In this document: piece after piece, positions 11,585 to 22,399 of the stretch
Layout of the letters: every line of letters starts with the position of its first letter
How positions within the stretch are numbered: the stretch's first letter is position 1
NCBI RefSeq assembly: GCF_965363235.1
Contig: NC_134846.1
Coordinates: forward strand, 26,856,218 to 26,920,217
Length of the DNA: 64,000 nt
Origin: Mytilus galloprovincialis
Lineage: Eukaryota > Mollusca > Bivalvia > Mytilida > Mytilidae
Direction: 5' to 3'
Notes under the pieces: generated by a model
Seen by the model: the letters and a program-made list of their open reading frames with translations, nothing else
Told to the model about the DNA's origin: nothing
Databases searched by the model: none
Made by a program: the position numbers and the translations under genes

Positions 11585-12743
11585 CGGTCCAACGATTTAC
11601 AGAAAAGAGCGACGATTTACAGAAAAGAACCGAAAAGAACCGAAAAGGACCAAAAAGAACCAAAAAGGACCGAAAAGAACCGAAAAGAGGATACATTTAT
11701 ATTTATTATATAAAGTTAAAGCAATGTATATATTTTCACGGATTTTTTTTTGATATTGTTATCATTTCTTCGTAATATTTAAAATGAATGCATTATTCAA
11801 CTGTAGTCTTGTGCATTTATAGGGATACATTGTATCATGGATATGTGAACTTACAAAAAAGAAACAGTATAACTTGGTTTTTAAGTAATATTTTTTAAAT
11901 ATATAATGCATGCTTAATTATCATTATTTTTCATCAATGATTTTAATCTTATCATTTAAAAAAAAATTGTTTACATAGATATAAGGTGTGGCAACTCTCC
12001 ATCCAAGTCATAATTTGTACAAGTAAACTATCATTGGCTCACACCAAACAGCAAGCTATAAAGGACCCCTAAAATGACAAGTGTTAAACCATTCAAACGG
12101 GAAAACCAACGGTCTAATCAATATAAAAAACGAGAAACAAGAAACACTTATGAAACACAAACCACACCAACAAACGACAATCATGCACTGAACATGAGGT
12201 TCCTGACTTAGGACAGGGGCAAATAAATGCAGCGGGTTTAAACGTTTTGATAAGCCGATGATATAACATGTTTTTAATATTATAAATACATAGTAAAAAT
12301 AAATGAAAAGCTAATATTCTCGTACTATAAAAGTTTATCCTAACATTTAAACAATTATTTCGTTTGTTTATATTAAGATGCACGATGTCAGTATATTGCC
12401 GGTGGCATTGGGTATGGTTGTATAAAAAGTATACATGTCAGCATCACCATTTCCTCTCGGATGTTAAATGTCAAATATACAGGGAGTCCTTAATTGGTGA
12501 ATTAAAATTTTTCTTTCTATTTTTCTATTCTATAAGATAGGCATCCGACCCTACCTGTAATGTTTCACATGCAAGTTAAAATTAGTCCTACCACAGTATA
12601 AGGTTTTCAATGCTTTGCAATATGCTAATCCTTCGATTACAAAAAAAAAATCAATTTCCTTTTCGGTTCTTTTTGGTCCTTTTCGGTCTTTTTCGGTTCT
12701 TTTCTGTAAATCGTCGCTCTTTTCTGTAAGTCGTCGAACCCAA
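11585..12743. mobile_element. Word-ended TIR element (GAACCGAAAAGGACC type), ~1.16 kb
   Basis: The left end (11585-11693) carries CGATTTACAGAAAAGAGCG and then tandem GAACCGAAAAG / GACCAAAAAG words. The right end (12653-12740) is the reverse complement of the same design, in the same order. The hexamer TGCTAA flanks both sides (11579-11584 and 12744-12749) as a possible 6-bp target duplication. There is no transposase-like frame inside, so it is non-autonomous. Superfamily is unassigned. Confidence 0.7.
11990..12245 (+). repeat. Dispersed repeat inside the word-ended element
   Basis: The stretch CTATAAAGGACCCCTAAAATG, TTCAAACGGGAAAACCAACG, GTTCCTGACTTAGGACAGG and GCGGGTTTAAACG matches, from memory, an abundant mussel dispersed repeat. 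A related copy ends at 15425-15465 (GGGGTTCCTGACTTGGGACA). The minus-strand frame over 12114-12383 is not a gene. Confidence 0.6.
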
Positions 12744-12749
12744 TGCTAA

Positions 12750-13005
12750 TAGTTTAAATTGTTTGCATATGTGAATTAAGTATATAAAAGTCATATTATG
12801 CAATCAAGCTGAAATCTAATTCTTAGACAATATGCCCTTATTCGTCCTTGGCCTTTGATCTTGATTTGATGGAAATTGCACCGTACGATTTTTTTACGAC
12901 CGGGCAAAACAGATAGTACAGATTTGTAGCTTTCAAATGATATATAATTTAGCCGTGTGTTAGGTAGGTGTATTAAAAATTTAATTTCATGGTTAAAGTC
13001 ACTCG
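12750..13005. other. Short spacer, no feature
   Basis: AT-rich sequence between the word-ended element and the first GGATCC satellite array. Nothing was recognised. Confidence 0.4.
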
Positions 13006-13009
13006 CCTA

Positions 13010-14191
13010 TATACTAAGGGGCGTTCTACAGGATCCCCTGGGCGGTCTACAGAATTCCCTGTTGTCTGAACATTATATACATACCAAAGGACGCTCTACA
13101 GGACCCCCTGTTGTTTGACTATTATATATCTACTATGGGACGTTCTATAGGTTAGACTGTTGTTTGTTTTTTATGTATATATTAGAGGGCGTTATATATA
13201 TGCGCCCATGGGCGGTCGGTATGATCCCCTGTGGTTTAATAGTTGTGTATCTGTATAGGGCGTTCTATAGGATCCCCGGGGCGGTCTATAGGCTCCCATT
13301 GTTTGGTTATCATGTATTCACTAGATTTATCTACTAGAGAGCGTTCTATGGGATCCCCTGTTGGGTCTTTAAGATCACCTGTTGTGTTATAATCGTGTAT
13401 CTGCTATAGGGCGTTCTATAGGTTCCCCGGGGCGGTCTATATGATCTCCTTTTGGTTGTTAATCATGAATCTATAACAGGTTGTTCTATAGGATCCCTTG
13501 GGCGGTCTATAGGACCCCGTATTATTTAATAATCGCATATTTGCTATAGGGAATTCTTTGGGATCCCCGGGTCGGTCCATAGGATCCTCTGCTGTTTGTT
13601 TAACATGTTTCTTCTAGAGGGTGTTACATAAAATCCCAGGGTCGGTCTATAGGAGCCCTGTAGTTTTTTCATCATGTATCTATTAGAGGGCGTTTTATAT
13701 ATGCTCCCATAGGCGTTCTTTATGATCCCTTGTGGTTTAATAATTGTGTATCTGCTATAGGGCGTTCTAAAGGATCCCCGGGGCGGTCTATAGGATCCCC
13801 TATTGTTTGTTCATAATGTATCTATAACAGGTTGTGCTATACGATCCCCTGGGCTGTCTATAGGATACCCTGTTGGTTGTTCATCATTTAACTATAACAG
13901 GTTGTTCTATACGATCCCCTGGGCGGTCTATAAGATCCCCTTTTGTTTAATAATCGCGCATATTCTATAGTGCGTTCTATAGGATCCCCGGGTCTGTCTA
14001 TAGGATCCCCTATTGTTTATACTTTGGCGGTCTATATGATCCCCTTTTGTTTAACAATCGCGCATATTCTATAGTGCGTTCTATAGGATCCCTGTGTCTG
14101 TCTATAGAATCCCCTATTGTTTAATAACCTTGCATCTGCTATAGGGCGTTCTATGTTATCCCTTTCAAAGGTCGAGGGGGCATATTGTTAT
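13010..14191 (+). repeat. GGATCC (BamHI-rich) satellite array, left copy
   Basis: Tandem, rather diverged units carry GGGCGTTCTATAGGATCCCC, GGGCGGTCTATAGGATCCCC, TGTTTGTT and an ATCTGCTATA block, roughly every 105-120 bp. The right edge (14157-14191) reads TATCCCTTTCAAAGG and GGGGGCATATTGTTAT. The same edge, inverted, opens the second array at 23400-23430, so the two arrays are homologous inverted copies. Confidence 0.9.
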
Positions 14192-14537
14192 TGGTTGTTT
14201 TTTTTCTTTTTCTTTTCTTTTTCCCCATAATTTGATTGTCCCGACAAATTCTCGGAAAAGGATAGACACATTCATCTTTATGGAATTATGGCATAATGTA
14301 AACCATTATATAAAATTGTGCTTTTTAATAAGGGGATGGTCCAAGATGGTCTCGATTACTATAAACACTGGTCAACAGTATTTTTTTTAATGTTTTTTGT
14401 ATATAATTCTAGTATTCCTGAGCATAGAACCATGATATTTAATATACAAAGAAGGTGTCAACGATTTGTATGATCCTCAGAACTAAATGTACCTAGCAGT
14501 AGGTAGTTGTGTTTATAAATTTTATTTCAAAATTGCT
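14192..14537. other. Spacer left of the 7.3-kb element
   Basis: A T-rich tract at 14195-14225, otherwise unremarkable AT-rich sequence. No gene was found. Confidence 0.4.
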
Positions 14538-14543
14538 GACGGT
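14538..14543 (+). repeat. Putative 6-bp target site duplication GACGGT (left)
   Basis: GACGGT directly precedes TGATAC, the first base pairs of the left inverted end. The same hexamer directly follows GTATCA at 21861-21866. Confidence 0.7.
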
Positions 14544-14775
14544 TGATACTGTGCTTTTTGTCCGCAATTTGCTTTTTGTCCGCTTTTGCTTTTTGTCCGA
14601 TAATTTTCCTTTTTGTCCGACACTTTTGCTTTTTGTCCGTTGCTTTTTGTACGTTTCGCTTTTTGTCCGATAATTTCGCTTTTTGTCCGACACCTTTGCT
14701 TTTTGTCCGTTTTGCTTTTTGTCCGATAATTTTGCTTTTTGTCCGACACTTTTGCTTTTTGTCCGTTTTGCCTTT
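14544..14775 (+). repeat. Left inverted end: GCTTTTTGTCCG word array
   Basis: Word order after TGATACTG: linkers CAATTT, CTTTT, ATAATTTT, ACACTTTT, TT, TTTC, ATAATTTC, ACACCTTT, TTTT, ATAATTTT, ACACTTTT. One word has mutated to GCTTTTTGTACG. The open frames over this stretch in both strands are repeat translations. Confidence 0.9.
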
Positions 14776-14777
14776 TT

Positions 14778-15180
14778 AGCTCACCTGGACCAGAGGGTTA
14801 TGTGAGTTTTTTTCATCAATTGGCATCCGTCGTCGTCGATAACTTTCAGAAAATCTTAAACTAATGGCAAAATTAAAGCAAATATGGCCACAATCATCCT
14901 TAGGGTATGTAGTTTCAAAAAGGTATCCGATGACCTCGCCCAAAAATCAAGATGACCGCCATGTCTAAAAATAGAACATTGTGGTAAAATGTAGATTTCA
15001 GCTTATATCTCTGAAACTAAAGCATTTAGTTCTGGGATAAAAATATTCATCAAGTCATAATCTATAGCCCGAGATTTTTCAGTTACATTAGACAACGCGT
15101 TTTTTGCCCCTGATATTTTAATGTTACGGTAAATTAGCATTTTTTAGTTTTAGTTTGATTGAAATTTTATTTTGAAGTCA
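14778..15180 (+). repeat. Dispersed AGCTCACCTGG repeat
   Basis: Starts TTAGCTCACCTGGACCAGAGG, then GGCATCCGTCGTCGTCG, AATATGGCCACAATCATCCT and GATGACCGCCATGTCTAAAA. From memory this is a widespread bivalve dispersed repeat. It abuts the word array directly. Confidence 0.6.
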
Positions 15181-15470
15181 TTATAACGAGTAAGCTTACT
15201 TGAGAATGGAAATGAGGAATGAGTCAAAGCGACAACAACCCGACCATAGAGCAGACAACAGCCGAAGGCCACCAATGGGTCTTCAATGTAGCGAGAAACT
15301 CCCGCACCCGGAGGCGTCCTTCAGCTCCCTAAACAAACATACATACTAGTTCAGTGACAATGGACGTCATACTAAACTCTGAGTTATACAAAGAAACTGA
15401 AATTAAAAAGGATACTAGACTAACAAAGGTCAGGGGTTCCTGACTTGGGACAGGCGCAAAATTGCAAAGA
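15181..15470 (-). repeat. Dispersed repeat with GCCGAAGGCCACCAATGG core
   Basis: Contains AATGAGTCAAAGCGACAACA, GCCACCAATGGGTCTTC and CCCGCACCCGGAGGCG. The reverse-complement relative is at 49160-49290 (CCTCCGGGTGCGCGGAG, CCATTGGTGGCCTTCAGC). Not coding. Confidence 0.65.
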
Positions 15471-15753
15471 CCCTATAAGTGAATCAATATTAAAGCCAAA
15501 ATATGCAATCTTTAATGACCTGACAACAATATCGTAACTATATCCCTTCTTAATAAGTCTGTTTGAAGGTTTTGTTAGCTTTTGAATACTGACATTTTTG
15601 TGCTTTGTAAAGAATATTACCATAAAAGATTGGATGTGAAATACCTGAACGTATAAGATATCTGCATGTTGAGTTATATTTACGAATTATTTCCTTGCAC
15701 CGATGATAAATTAAGTAAATGTTTTGACTAGTTTGTGATATCGAAAACCCTGC

Positions 15754-16618
15754 ATGTGTAATAATTTTTCAGTAATACACAGTGGTCATTGTTACATTGT
15801 TAAAACAGAAAATAATTACGGTAATTTACTCCTAGATTTATGTAGATACACTGGTGTATATATTGTGAACGGAAGAATAGGTGATAACATTACCGGTAAA
15901 CTAACAAGCAAAAATGCAGCTACCGCGTTGATTATTTTTTAGCAACCCCAGACCTCCTTAATATTATTTCAAACTCTGATGTGCTACATTTTAGTAATTA
16001 ATTTTCTGACGCCCTTTGGACATTTCTATAAACATCAACACTACTGCATGTAATGCATGTAACCCTAGAACGGATATCCAACCAAAAAAAGAACAGATCA
16101 AGAAGTGGAATTTAACTTAAGCGGATGAATTTAATGAATACTTGGATCTTGCAAAAATTGAAACTATTGATAATACTTTGGATCTACTGACAGATGACCA
16201 TGTTAACCTGAATAATATTAATGATACTGTAAAGAATATTGGTGATATATTTGTCGACGCCGCAAAACATACGCTTGGAACTTACAATCCAAAAAAAACT
16301 GATGAAAGAACCTACAATGCGCAAAAAGAGAAATCGAATAAACCATGGTTTGACAACGAGTGCAGGCAAAAAAGAAAAAACACGAGGCGCACTCAAAGGT
16401 TATACAGACTATGTAAATCCGAAGAAAATAAAAGAATTAAAAATCAAAGCGAAAAAGAATATAAAAAGACCTTGAACAAATGTATTAAAAAATATAGGAT
16501 CGAAATGAGAAATAAAATGAAAAATATGAAAACAAAAAACCCAAAGGAATATTGGAAATTACTAAATGGTGAACATACACAAAAACAAAAACAACCAAAT
16601 ATACCTATACAAATCTAA
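15754..16618 (+). pseudogene. LINE endonuclease tail and EN-RT linker
   Basis: Frame 15754-15942 contains NNYGNLLLDLCRYTGVYIVN followed by GRIGDN, the C-terminal part of an APE-type endonuclease. A frameshift follows, then LATPDLLNIISNSDVLHFS. The open frame 16142-16618 (158 codons) carries NKPWFDNECRQKRK and KNPKEYWKLLNG, the linker usually found between EN and RT in this group. Confidence 0.75.
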
Positions 16619-17535
16619 TAACACTTCTTTAAGGAATTAAACGAGACAACAAGCAACGATGAAAATGGAAACACACAACAAAATGAGCATGATGATACCA
16701 ATGTACAAAAAGAGTCGAACGAAATTATTAATGATGTAATTACAGCAGAAGAGATATTGAAATGCATAAAGAAGCTTAAAAACAATAAAGCTAGTGGCGA
16801 TGACCTTATTATTAATGAATACATAAAATCAACAGCTAACAAAATGATAAATATATATGGGTGGTGAAATTGTTTAATATAATTTTTAATACTGGAATTA
16901 TACCGGAAAGCTGGCTCCTTGGAAATATAAATCCGATGTACAAAAACAAAGGAGATGTGGAGGATCCGAATAACTTTAGACCAATAACAATCTTCAGCTG
17001 TTTTGGGAAATTATTCACGTCTGTCTTAAATGAAAGATTATCCACTATTATTGAATCTTTTTCTATACTTCATAATAACCAGAGCGGATTTAGGAAAAAT
17101 TACTCCACCACTGATAATTTATTCATATTACAATGACTTTTTGAAATGATGAAAAATCGGAGAAAAAAAACTGTTCTGCGCTTTCGTCGACTTCGCAAAG
17201 GCATTCGATACTGTCTGGAGAAATGGACTCTTGTATAAAATGAACTTGAATGACATCAATGGTAAGATGTATAATGTGATAGTAAATATGTACAATGGTA
17301 TCAAATCACGGATAACATATAACAATGAATCTTCAATATTTTTTTCTTGCAATATTGGCGTTAGACAGGGTGAAAACCTATCACCATTATTATTTTCTTT
17401 ATATATAAATGATTTAACAGATTATTTGAATAGCAAAAATAATAATGGCTTATCGTCTATATCTGAATGTTTGGAAAATGATCTCAAAGTGTACCTAAAA
17501 TTATTTATACTACTTAATTTATGCTGATGACACAG
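16619..17535 (+). pseudogene. LINE reverse transcriptase palm remnant
   Basis: Readable motifs in order: LKNNKASGDDLIINEYIKS, GIIPESWLLGNINPMYKNKG, NNFRPITIFSCFGKLFTSV, QSGFRKNYSTTDN, FADFAKAFDTV (other frame, after a run of A at 17162-17168), GVRQGENLSPLLFSLYINDL and YADDTVIMSE at 17520. The YADD catalytic box is intact, but at least four frame changes or stops interrupt the domain. Confidence 0.85.
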
Positions 17536-18763
17536 TCATTATGTCAGAGAATAGAGACGATCTTCAAAATCAATTAGATATATTTAGTGAATACTGTGAT
17601 ATTTGGAAATTAAAAGTTTATGTGGCAAAAACAAAAGTTATGATATTTTCAAAGGGAAGACCTCCTAGTAACGTACATTTCTTGTACAAAGGAAACAAAC
17701 TAGACATAGTAAACGAGTTCAATTATTTGGGTATAAATCTTGCCAGGACAGGAACATTTACAAAGGCAAAGAAAAAAATTGCAGAAAAAGCAACGAAAGC
17801 CATGTATGGCGTCATACAAAAAAGCCTTTTATTTAACCTTTTAATAAAATGCCAACTTGATCTGTTCGACAAAATAGTTAAACCCATGCTTCTGTATGGA
17901 TGTGAAGTTTGGGGATCTGAGAAAAATGATTTTATCGAACAAGTTCAACTGAAATTTCTAAAACATATATTGACCTTGAAAAAAATCAACACCAAGCATA
18001 ATTGTGTATGGTGAAACAGGCAGATACCCACTTGACATCAGCATAAAATGCCTAACTATTTCGTTCTGGTGCAAACTAAAACAAACTGTCTTCATTAATT
18101 TACAAGACTGCATATTACCAACATTGTGTGAAAAATCAAAGCATCAAATGGATCAAATATGTTCAAAATATTCTTAACATGAGCGGGTTTTCAAATATTT
18201 TTCAACAACAAAATGGACATTTCTCAAAGTGGCTAAATCAGATCATCAAAATGAGGCTAATCGACCAATAAAAGCAGACGTGGTACTCTTCAGTACAAAA
18301 CTCACCAAAATGCATTAACTATAGACTGTTTAAAAAAATATTGGAGTTTGAGAACTACTTGAATATTCTTGAAGATAAACATTTGTTTACATTATGTAAA
18401 TTCAGAGCAGGTAACCATGCGTTACCTATAGAAAAGGGAAGATGTCAAAACATTGCCCGAAATGAAAGAACATGTTCGTTGTGTAGTTCCGGTGAGATAG
18501 GCGACGAATTTCATTATTTGTTTTGCTGTTCGCATTTGAAGAACGAAAGACAATTATTTCTACAAATTAAGTTTTCAAATAATCCAAATATAATTTCATT
18601 TTGCTCATTATTTGATAGTAAAAAACAATCTGTCTTAAGGAAACTGTGTTTATTTATTAAGTGTATTAATAAAAAAAAGTTTGTCCCTCCATGTAAATGT
18701 AATCTCATAAGCATCTTACCGATAATTTTTCCTTCTTATATCATTAATTCTACATGTTACTAA
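17536..18763 (+). pseudogene. LINE RT thumb and C-terminal zinc-knuckle remnant
   Basis: Frame 17541-18014 holds KLKVYVAKTKVMIFSKGRP, NEFNYLGINL and MLLYGCEVWG, typical for the region after YADD. A frameshift follows at about 18000. Frame 18341-18763 gives FENYLNILEDKHLFTLCKFR and the knuckle CSLCSSGEIGDEFHYLFCC. Three further stops lie between them (18020-18340). Confidence 0.8.
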
Positions 18764-18904
18764 ACATGTATGTCATCATAATTACGGTATTTTTTTACCT
18801 TAACTATTGTGTCTGTATTTATGTTGTATGTTTCTCTGTAAACTTGTATCTAGTTTTTAGAGAATAAAGCATCTATCTATCTACATGTAGTATTAGCTAT
18901 ATTT

Positions 18905-19440
18905 AAAGTGAGTTCAACAGGATAAATTTCTTTAGTATACATACTGAAGTCGTCATTATTGAGAGCCAATACATCATCCAAAAATTTAAAAGTATTGTTA
19001 AATTTTTGTTTCAAATGTTGTTTCGATGGATCTTTGCTGGTTTAAGTCATAGTTTGTAACTCATAACAATACAAAAACAGGTCCGCAATAAGTGGTGCAC
19101 AGTTAGTCCCCATTGGAATTCCAATAACTTGACGATATACGCAATCTCCAAAGCGAACAAAATTGTTATCAAGTAAAAATTCAAGCGCAAATATAGTACC
19201 AAAGCATGTCCAATTGACATAGTTCATTTGTTTGTTGCTACTAAAAAATGACCGAAAAGAGTTTGAACATATGTATTGGCATTCTGACTTTTTAAATGCC
19301 CAATTAATTAGGGATGTGATTTTTTTTTTCTTAATAAGAATATGAGGCAAAGTGGTATATAGGGTAGAAAAATCACAACTTTGAACAGATTCAAAATCAC
19401 CAATTTATGCATGAAGATGAGCTATAGGCTATATACCTCT
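18905..19440 (-). pseudogene. Reverse transcriptase fragment (GIPMGTNCAPL type)
   Basis: Minus-strand translation gives TLPHILIKKK, YVNWTCFGTIFALEFLLDNN, FVRFGDCVYRQVIGIPMGTN, CAPLIADLFLYCYE and, after a frameshift, FKFLDDVLALNND and YPVELT. The PMGxxxAPL and LDD boxes are RT motifs B and C. This RT type is common in mollusc and cnidarian genomes; I think it is Penelope-like but cannot prove it. It is an isolated fragment: nothing precedes motif A or follows motif D. Confidence 0.7.
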
Positions 19441-19520
19441 TGTTTCTCTGTTGGTACGCTTTTGAATAACGTATAAGCTCTAGCTTTCGAATGAGTCATA
19501 AGGTATATCTGTTATTAGGG

Positions 19521-20143
19521 GCTGAAGGGTCGCAGCAGTCCATTCCATTATTCAAAATATCCATTTCATTATTCAAAATTGGCTATTTCTTAATTTCACG
19601 CGTATTTTGGCATTGAAATCTCCGTAACCCCTCTAATGGTCATTGCGGCACAATCGACATGATATATCTATAATCAGAGGATTAAGATTAAGCAATGATC
19701 TTGTGAAAATAAAAAAGACAATGTTTAGTATTTAATTTTTATATATACATGTATTTTGGTATTCAGGTCGTCCATACATTTAACCAAAGAATTTCTGTTA
19801 AAAAAAGTTAGGAAAACCCACTAGTTTATCCTTCGAAACAAAATAAATAAATTAAAAAGATCCGGCATTATTTCACATAGTGTTTTGATTCATTTCTTAC
19901 AAAATTGTTTAAACTAGTTAGATCATACGAAAATGACGAATTATGAAATACGGGATATACATAGTGTCACAGTCAAAAAATATAATTCTATTTCATTATT
20001 CACTTTTCAATTTGAATACTGAAATTTAAACTATTTCATTTTTCATTATTCAACACTTAACGTTGAATACTGAATAATGAACTTTTTCATTATTCATTAT
20101 TGAATTTTGAATAATGGAAAATGAATAATGGACGTACTTCAGC
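19521..20143. mobile_element. Small MITE with reiterated CATTATTCA words at both ends
   Basis: The left end reads GCTGAAG, then GTCCATT and repeated CATTATTCAAAAT words (19539-19590). The right end is the inverse: TGAATAATG words and AATGGAC, then CTTCAGC at 20137-20143. Internal CATTATTCA words also occur at 19985-20080. About 620 bp, no coding capacity. Nested in the 7.3-kb element. No clear target duplication. Confidence 0.6.
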
Positions 20144-21650
20144 GCGGTATTTGTGTCGATTATACAGAGAAAAACAGCATTATGTGATCAGAAGCTAATC
20201 TAAATTATAGAATTGAAAACAAAATGCGAGAAGATAGCTTTAAGAAAATGCTTTGAGAATATCAATAGATACAATAGGGTCACCGTGCGTTTTTTTTCCT
20301 GCTAAAATTTAAGATAGCAAAAGTTCATGTACATTCTTTCCGAAAATGCACTATGTCCCCTAAAAAATTTAAAAACATTAAAAATCAAACAAATAAAATC
20401 TATGTTTGTAAAAATATTAATATTTATCAGTTGAATTTTGTTACAATGAATAAAATTAGACCTTAAGCTTTCTTGTTATTTACAATCCAAGATATAAGGT
20501 AAAAAAAAAGCCCCCCCCCCCCCCAAAAAAAATAAAAAATAGTCAAAAAATAGTCAAAATCATCATCAATGGACATTATCTGTATTAAGGATTAACGATT
20601 TCGATCATGTTGTCTCATTTGTAGAACTGACCTTGCTGATCACCATTAAGTTTTTCTGTATCTATTACAATTTTCAAGATAGTAGGCAAAACAATTTGTC
20701 ATTTTAGAGCAATTAATCCTATATTAAAATGGGAAATGAGTCCATGGGACACAGATAATGCCCCCGCTCGCATATTACTTTAGAAAGGGACATAACTTGA
20801 TAACGACAAAAGTGACACTACCCACATTTGTACTTGATCTAACTTCTGTTGTAATAAGTATTGTGTATAAGTTTCATAAAATTTGCTTAATGCCGTTAGT
20901 TTTCTCGTTTGAACTGTTTTACATTGTCATTTCGAGGCCTTTTATAGCTGACTATGGCTTTGCTCATTGTTGAAGGCCATACGTTGACCTATTGTTGTTA
21001 ATTCCTGTGTCATTCAGTCTCATGTGGAGAGTTGTTTCATTGGCAATCATACCATACTTCTTTTTTATATTAAGTTAAGAAACACAAACGATAAAGTCAG
21101 TATTTTCCCCATTTATATAGGGCATAAAAGGAAAAGTGAGGTCATCAAAATTCATACTTGACCTGTGTTTTGTGGTATACTCATTGCATATAAGTTCCAT
21201 GCCATTTTTAAGGCAAACTGGTTAAAAGGTTAAAGAACGGATATAAAAAGTTCAGCAGTTTTTCAATTTCCAAACTCTAGAGCAGTAAAAGTGACGCCAA
21301 ACTTGATCTGGGATGTGTGGTAATAAGCATTGCGTTTAAGGTCCATGACATTGGTTTGGGGCGAACTATAGTTAAAGAATGGAAACCAATTTTGGACGTC
21401 ATCGTTTTGACAATTGGTAGAGCTTAACATCCTGCTGTCAGATTTTCTCTCTTTTTAATGGTTTTCAGAATAATAGACAAAACTTTAAATTTACCCCGTA
21501 TGTTCTATTATATTTCAGTCATGTTGGCCATCTTGGTTGGTAGGCGAGGTATAAATCAGGCATATTTCTTTTTAAATAAGATACCGTAATGATGATTTTT
21601 CGAAGTTCAAAATAAAACCTGCAAAAATATACACGTTTTTATATCGGACA
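20144..21650 (+). repeat. Dispersed repeat fragments, homopolymer tract, no gene
   Basis: Holds a 15-base C tract at 20510-20524 flanked by A runs. A mussel-type repeat end lies at 20930-21070 (GCTTTGCTCATTGTTGAAGG, TTTCATTGGCAATCATACC). Related AAGTGACGCC / GTGTGGTAATAAGCATTG repeats lie at 20780-20890 and 21140-21400. The 71-codon frame at 20758-20973 is repeat sequence. Confidence 0.5.
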
Positions 21651-21654
21651 TAAA

Positions 21655-21860
21655 GCAAAATCAGCGGACAAAAAGCAAAACGGACCAAGAGCAACGGACA
21701 AAAAGCAAAAGTGTCGGACAAAAAGCAAAATTATCGGACAAAAAGCAAAACGGACAAAAAGCAACGGACAAAAAGCAAAAGTGTCGGTCAAAAAGCAAAA
21801 TTATCGGACAAAAAGCAAAAGCGGACAAAAAGCAAATTGCGGACAAAAAGCATCGTATCA
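21655..21860 (-). repeat. Right inverted end: CGGACAAAAAGC word array
   Basis: Reverse complement of the left array with words and linkers in the same order from the outside inward. Differences from the left copy include GGTCAAAAAGC near 21786 and GGACCAAGAGC near 21685. Confidence 0.9.
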
Positions 21861-21866
21861 GACGGT
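21861..21866 (+). repeat. Putative 6-bp target site duplication GACGGT (right)
   Basis: Immediately follows GTATCA, the last bases of the right inverted end; matches 14538-14543. Confidence 0.7.
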
Positions 21867-21914
21867 AACCTAGCAATGGCAAGGTCGTCTGGCAACTTGA
21901 CTACAGTATGACAT

Positions 21915-22106
21915 CCGCCTTTGCTTGCAATGGCAATTCTATTTGTTTTCGTATTCTTATGGATTTGTACAGACAGGAGAAAAGAAATTGACCCGTCTTT
22001 TAATATCCCTTTCCGATATATTGATGATGTACTGTCTATTAATGATAATAGATTCAATGAGTATATATTGCAAGCCGTTTTACTATTTATTCTAACTTCA
22101 AGATAG
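21915..22106 (+). pseudogene. Second GIPMGTNCAPL-type RT fragment (motif C region)
   Basis: The frame reads FRILMDLYRQEKK and then, in the 21921-22106 frame, FNIPFRYIDDVLSINDNRFN followed by EYI. The YIDD box is intact. It comes from the same RT type as the minus-strand fragment at 18905-19440 but lies on the other strand, just outside the 7.3-kb element. Confidence 0.65.
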
Positions 22107-22335
22107 CTCATATAATATATCAGATATTTCAAATGATATATAAAATCTCTCTCTCATATATAATATACAAGATATCTCATATAATATATAATATATAAGA
22201 TATTTTATATAATTTACTCTTTATAAGATATCTTATCAACTTTAAAAGATAGCTTTTATACTTTATAAGATATCTTATTAATTCAATAAGATATATTATA
22301 CACTTAAGAAGATATATTATAAACGAAATGAAAAA
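22107..22335. repeat. ATAAGATATCTTAT palindrome-rich tract
   Basis: Reiterated TATAAGATATCTTAT-like words, each a near-perfect palindrome, together with ATATAATATA runs. Low complexity and potentially cruciform. Confidence 0.7.
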
Positions 22336-22347
22336 AAAATTCGTAAG

Positions 22348-22361
22348 GGTTCCGCGGAACC
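22348..22361. repeat. Perfect 14-bp palindrome GGTTCCGCGGAACC
   Basis: Followed by CAGTGTCTCGCCTAC. A GC-rich palindrome in AT-rich surroundings, at the start of the ~190-bp tandem block. Possibly the end of a dispersed element. Confidence 0.5.
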
Positions 22362-22399
22362 CAGTGTCTCGCCTACTCAACAAAATGAGGAAAAACATC

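Larger units (their letters stand above)
15740..18890 (+). mobile_element. LINE (non-LTR retrotransposon), nearly full ORF2 but broken
   Basis: Plus-strand frames give an endonuclease tail, the RT palm, the thumb and a C-terminal Cys/His knuckle in the expected order, ending in an AATAAAG followed by an ATCT microsatellite tail at 18863-18890. The ORF is split by about eight stops or frameshifts. A 5' UTR, ORF1 and most of the endonuclease are missing, a normal 5' truncation. Clade not assigned: the block order and sequence suit the Jockey/CR1/I-like group. It lies inside the 7.3-kb word-ended element. Confidence 0.85.
14544..21860. mobile_element. 7.3-kb composite element with word-reiterated inverted ends (GCTTTTTGTCCG)
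   Basis: The left end (14544-14775) is made of about a dozen GCTTTTTGTCCG words separated by short linkers (CAATTT, TTTT, ATAATTTT, ACACTTTT). The right end (21655-21860) is the reverse complement, with the words and linkers in the same order over about 190 bp and only scattered mismatches. The outer boundaries are TGATAC at the left and GTATCA at the right, flanked by GACGGT on both sides. Inside are dispersed repeats, a broken LINE on the plus strand, an RT fragment on the minus strand and a smaller TIR element. No DNA transposase is visible, so it is either a non-autonomous element that swelled by nested insertions or a chance inverted pair. The duplication argues for the former. Confidence 0.75.

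Noticed and set aside
14522..14779. Lys/Gln-rich and Phe/Cys-rich frames on both strands
   Set aside because: They are translations of the GCTTTTTGTCCG word array.
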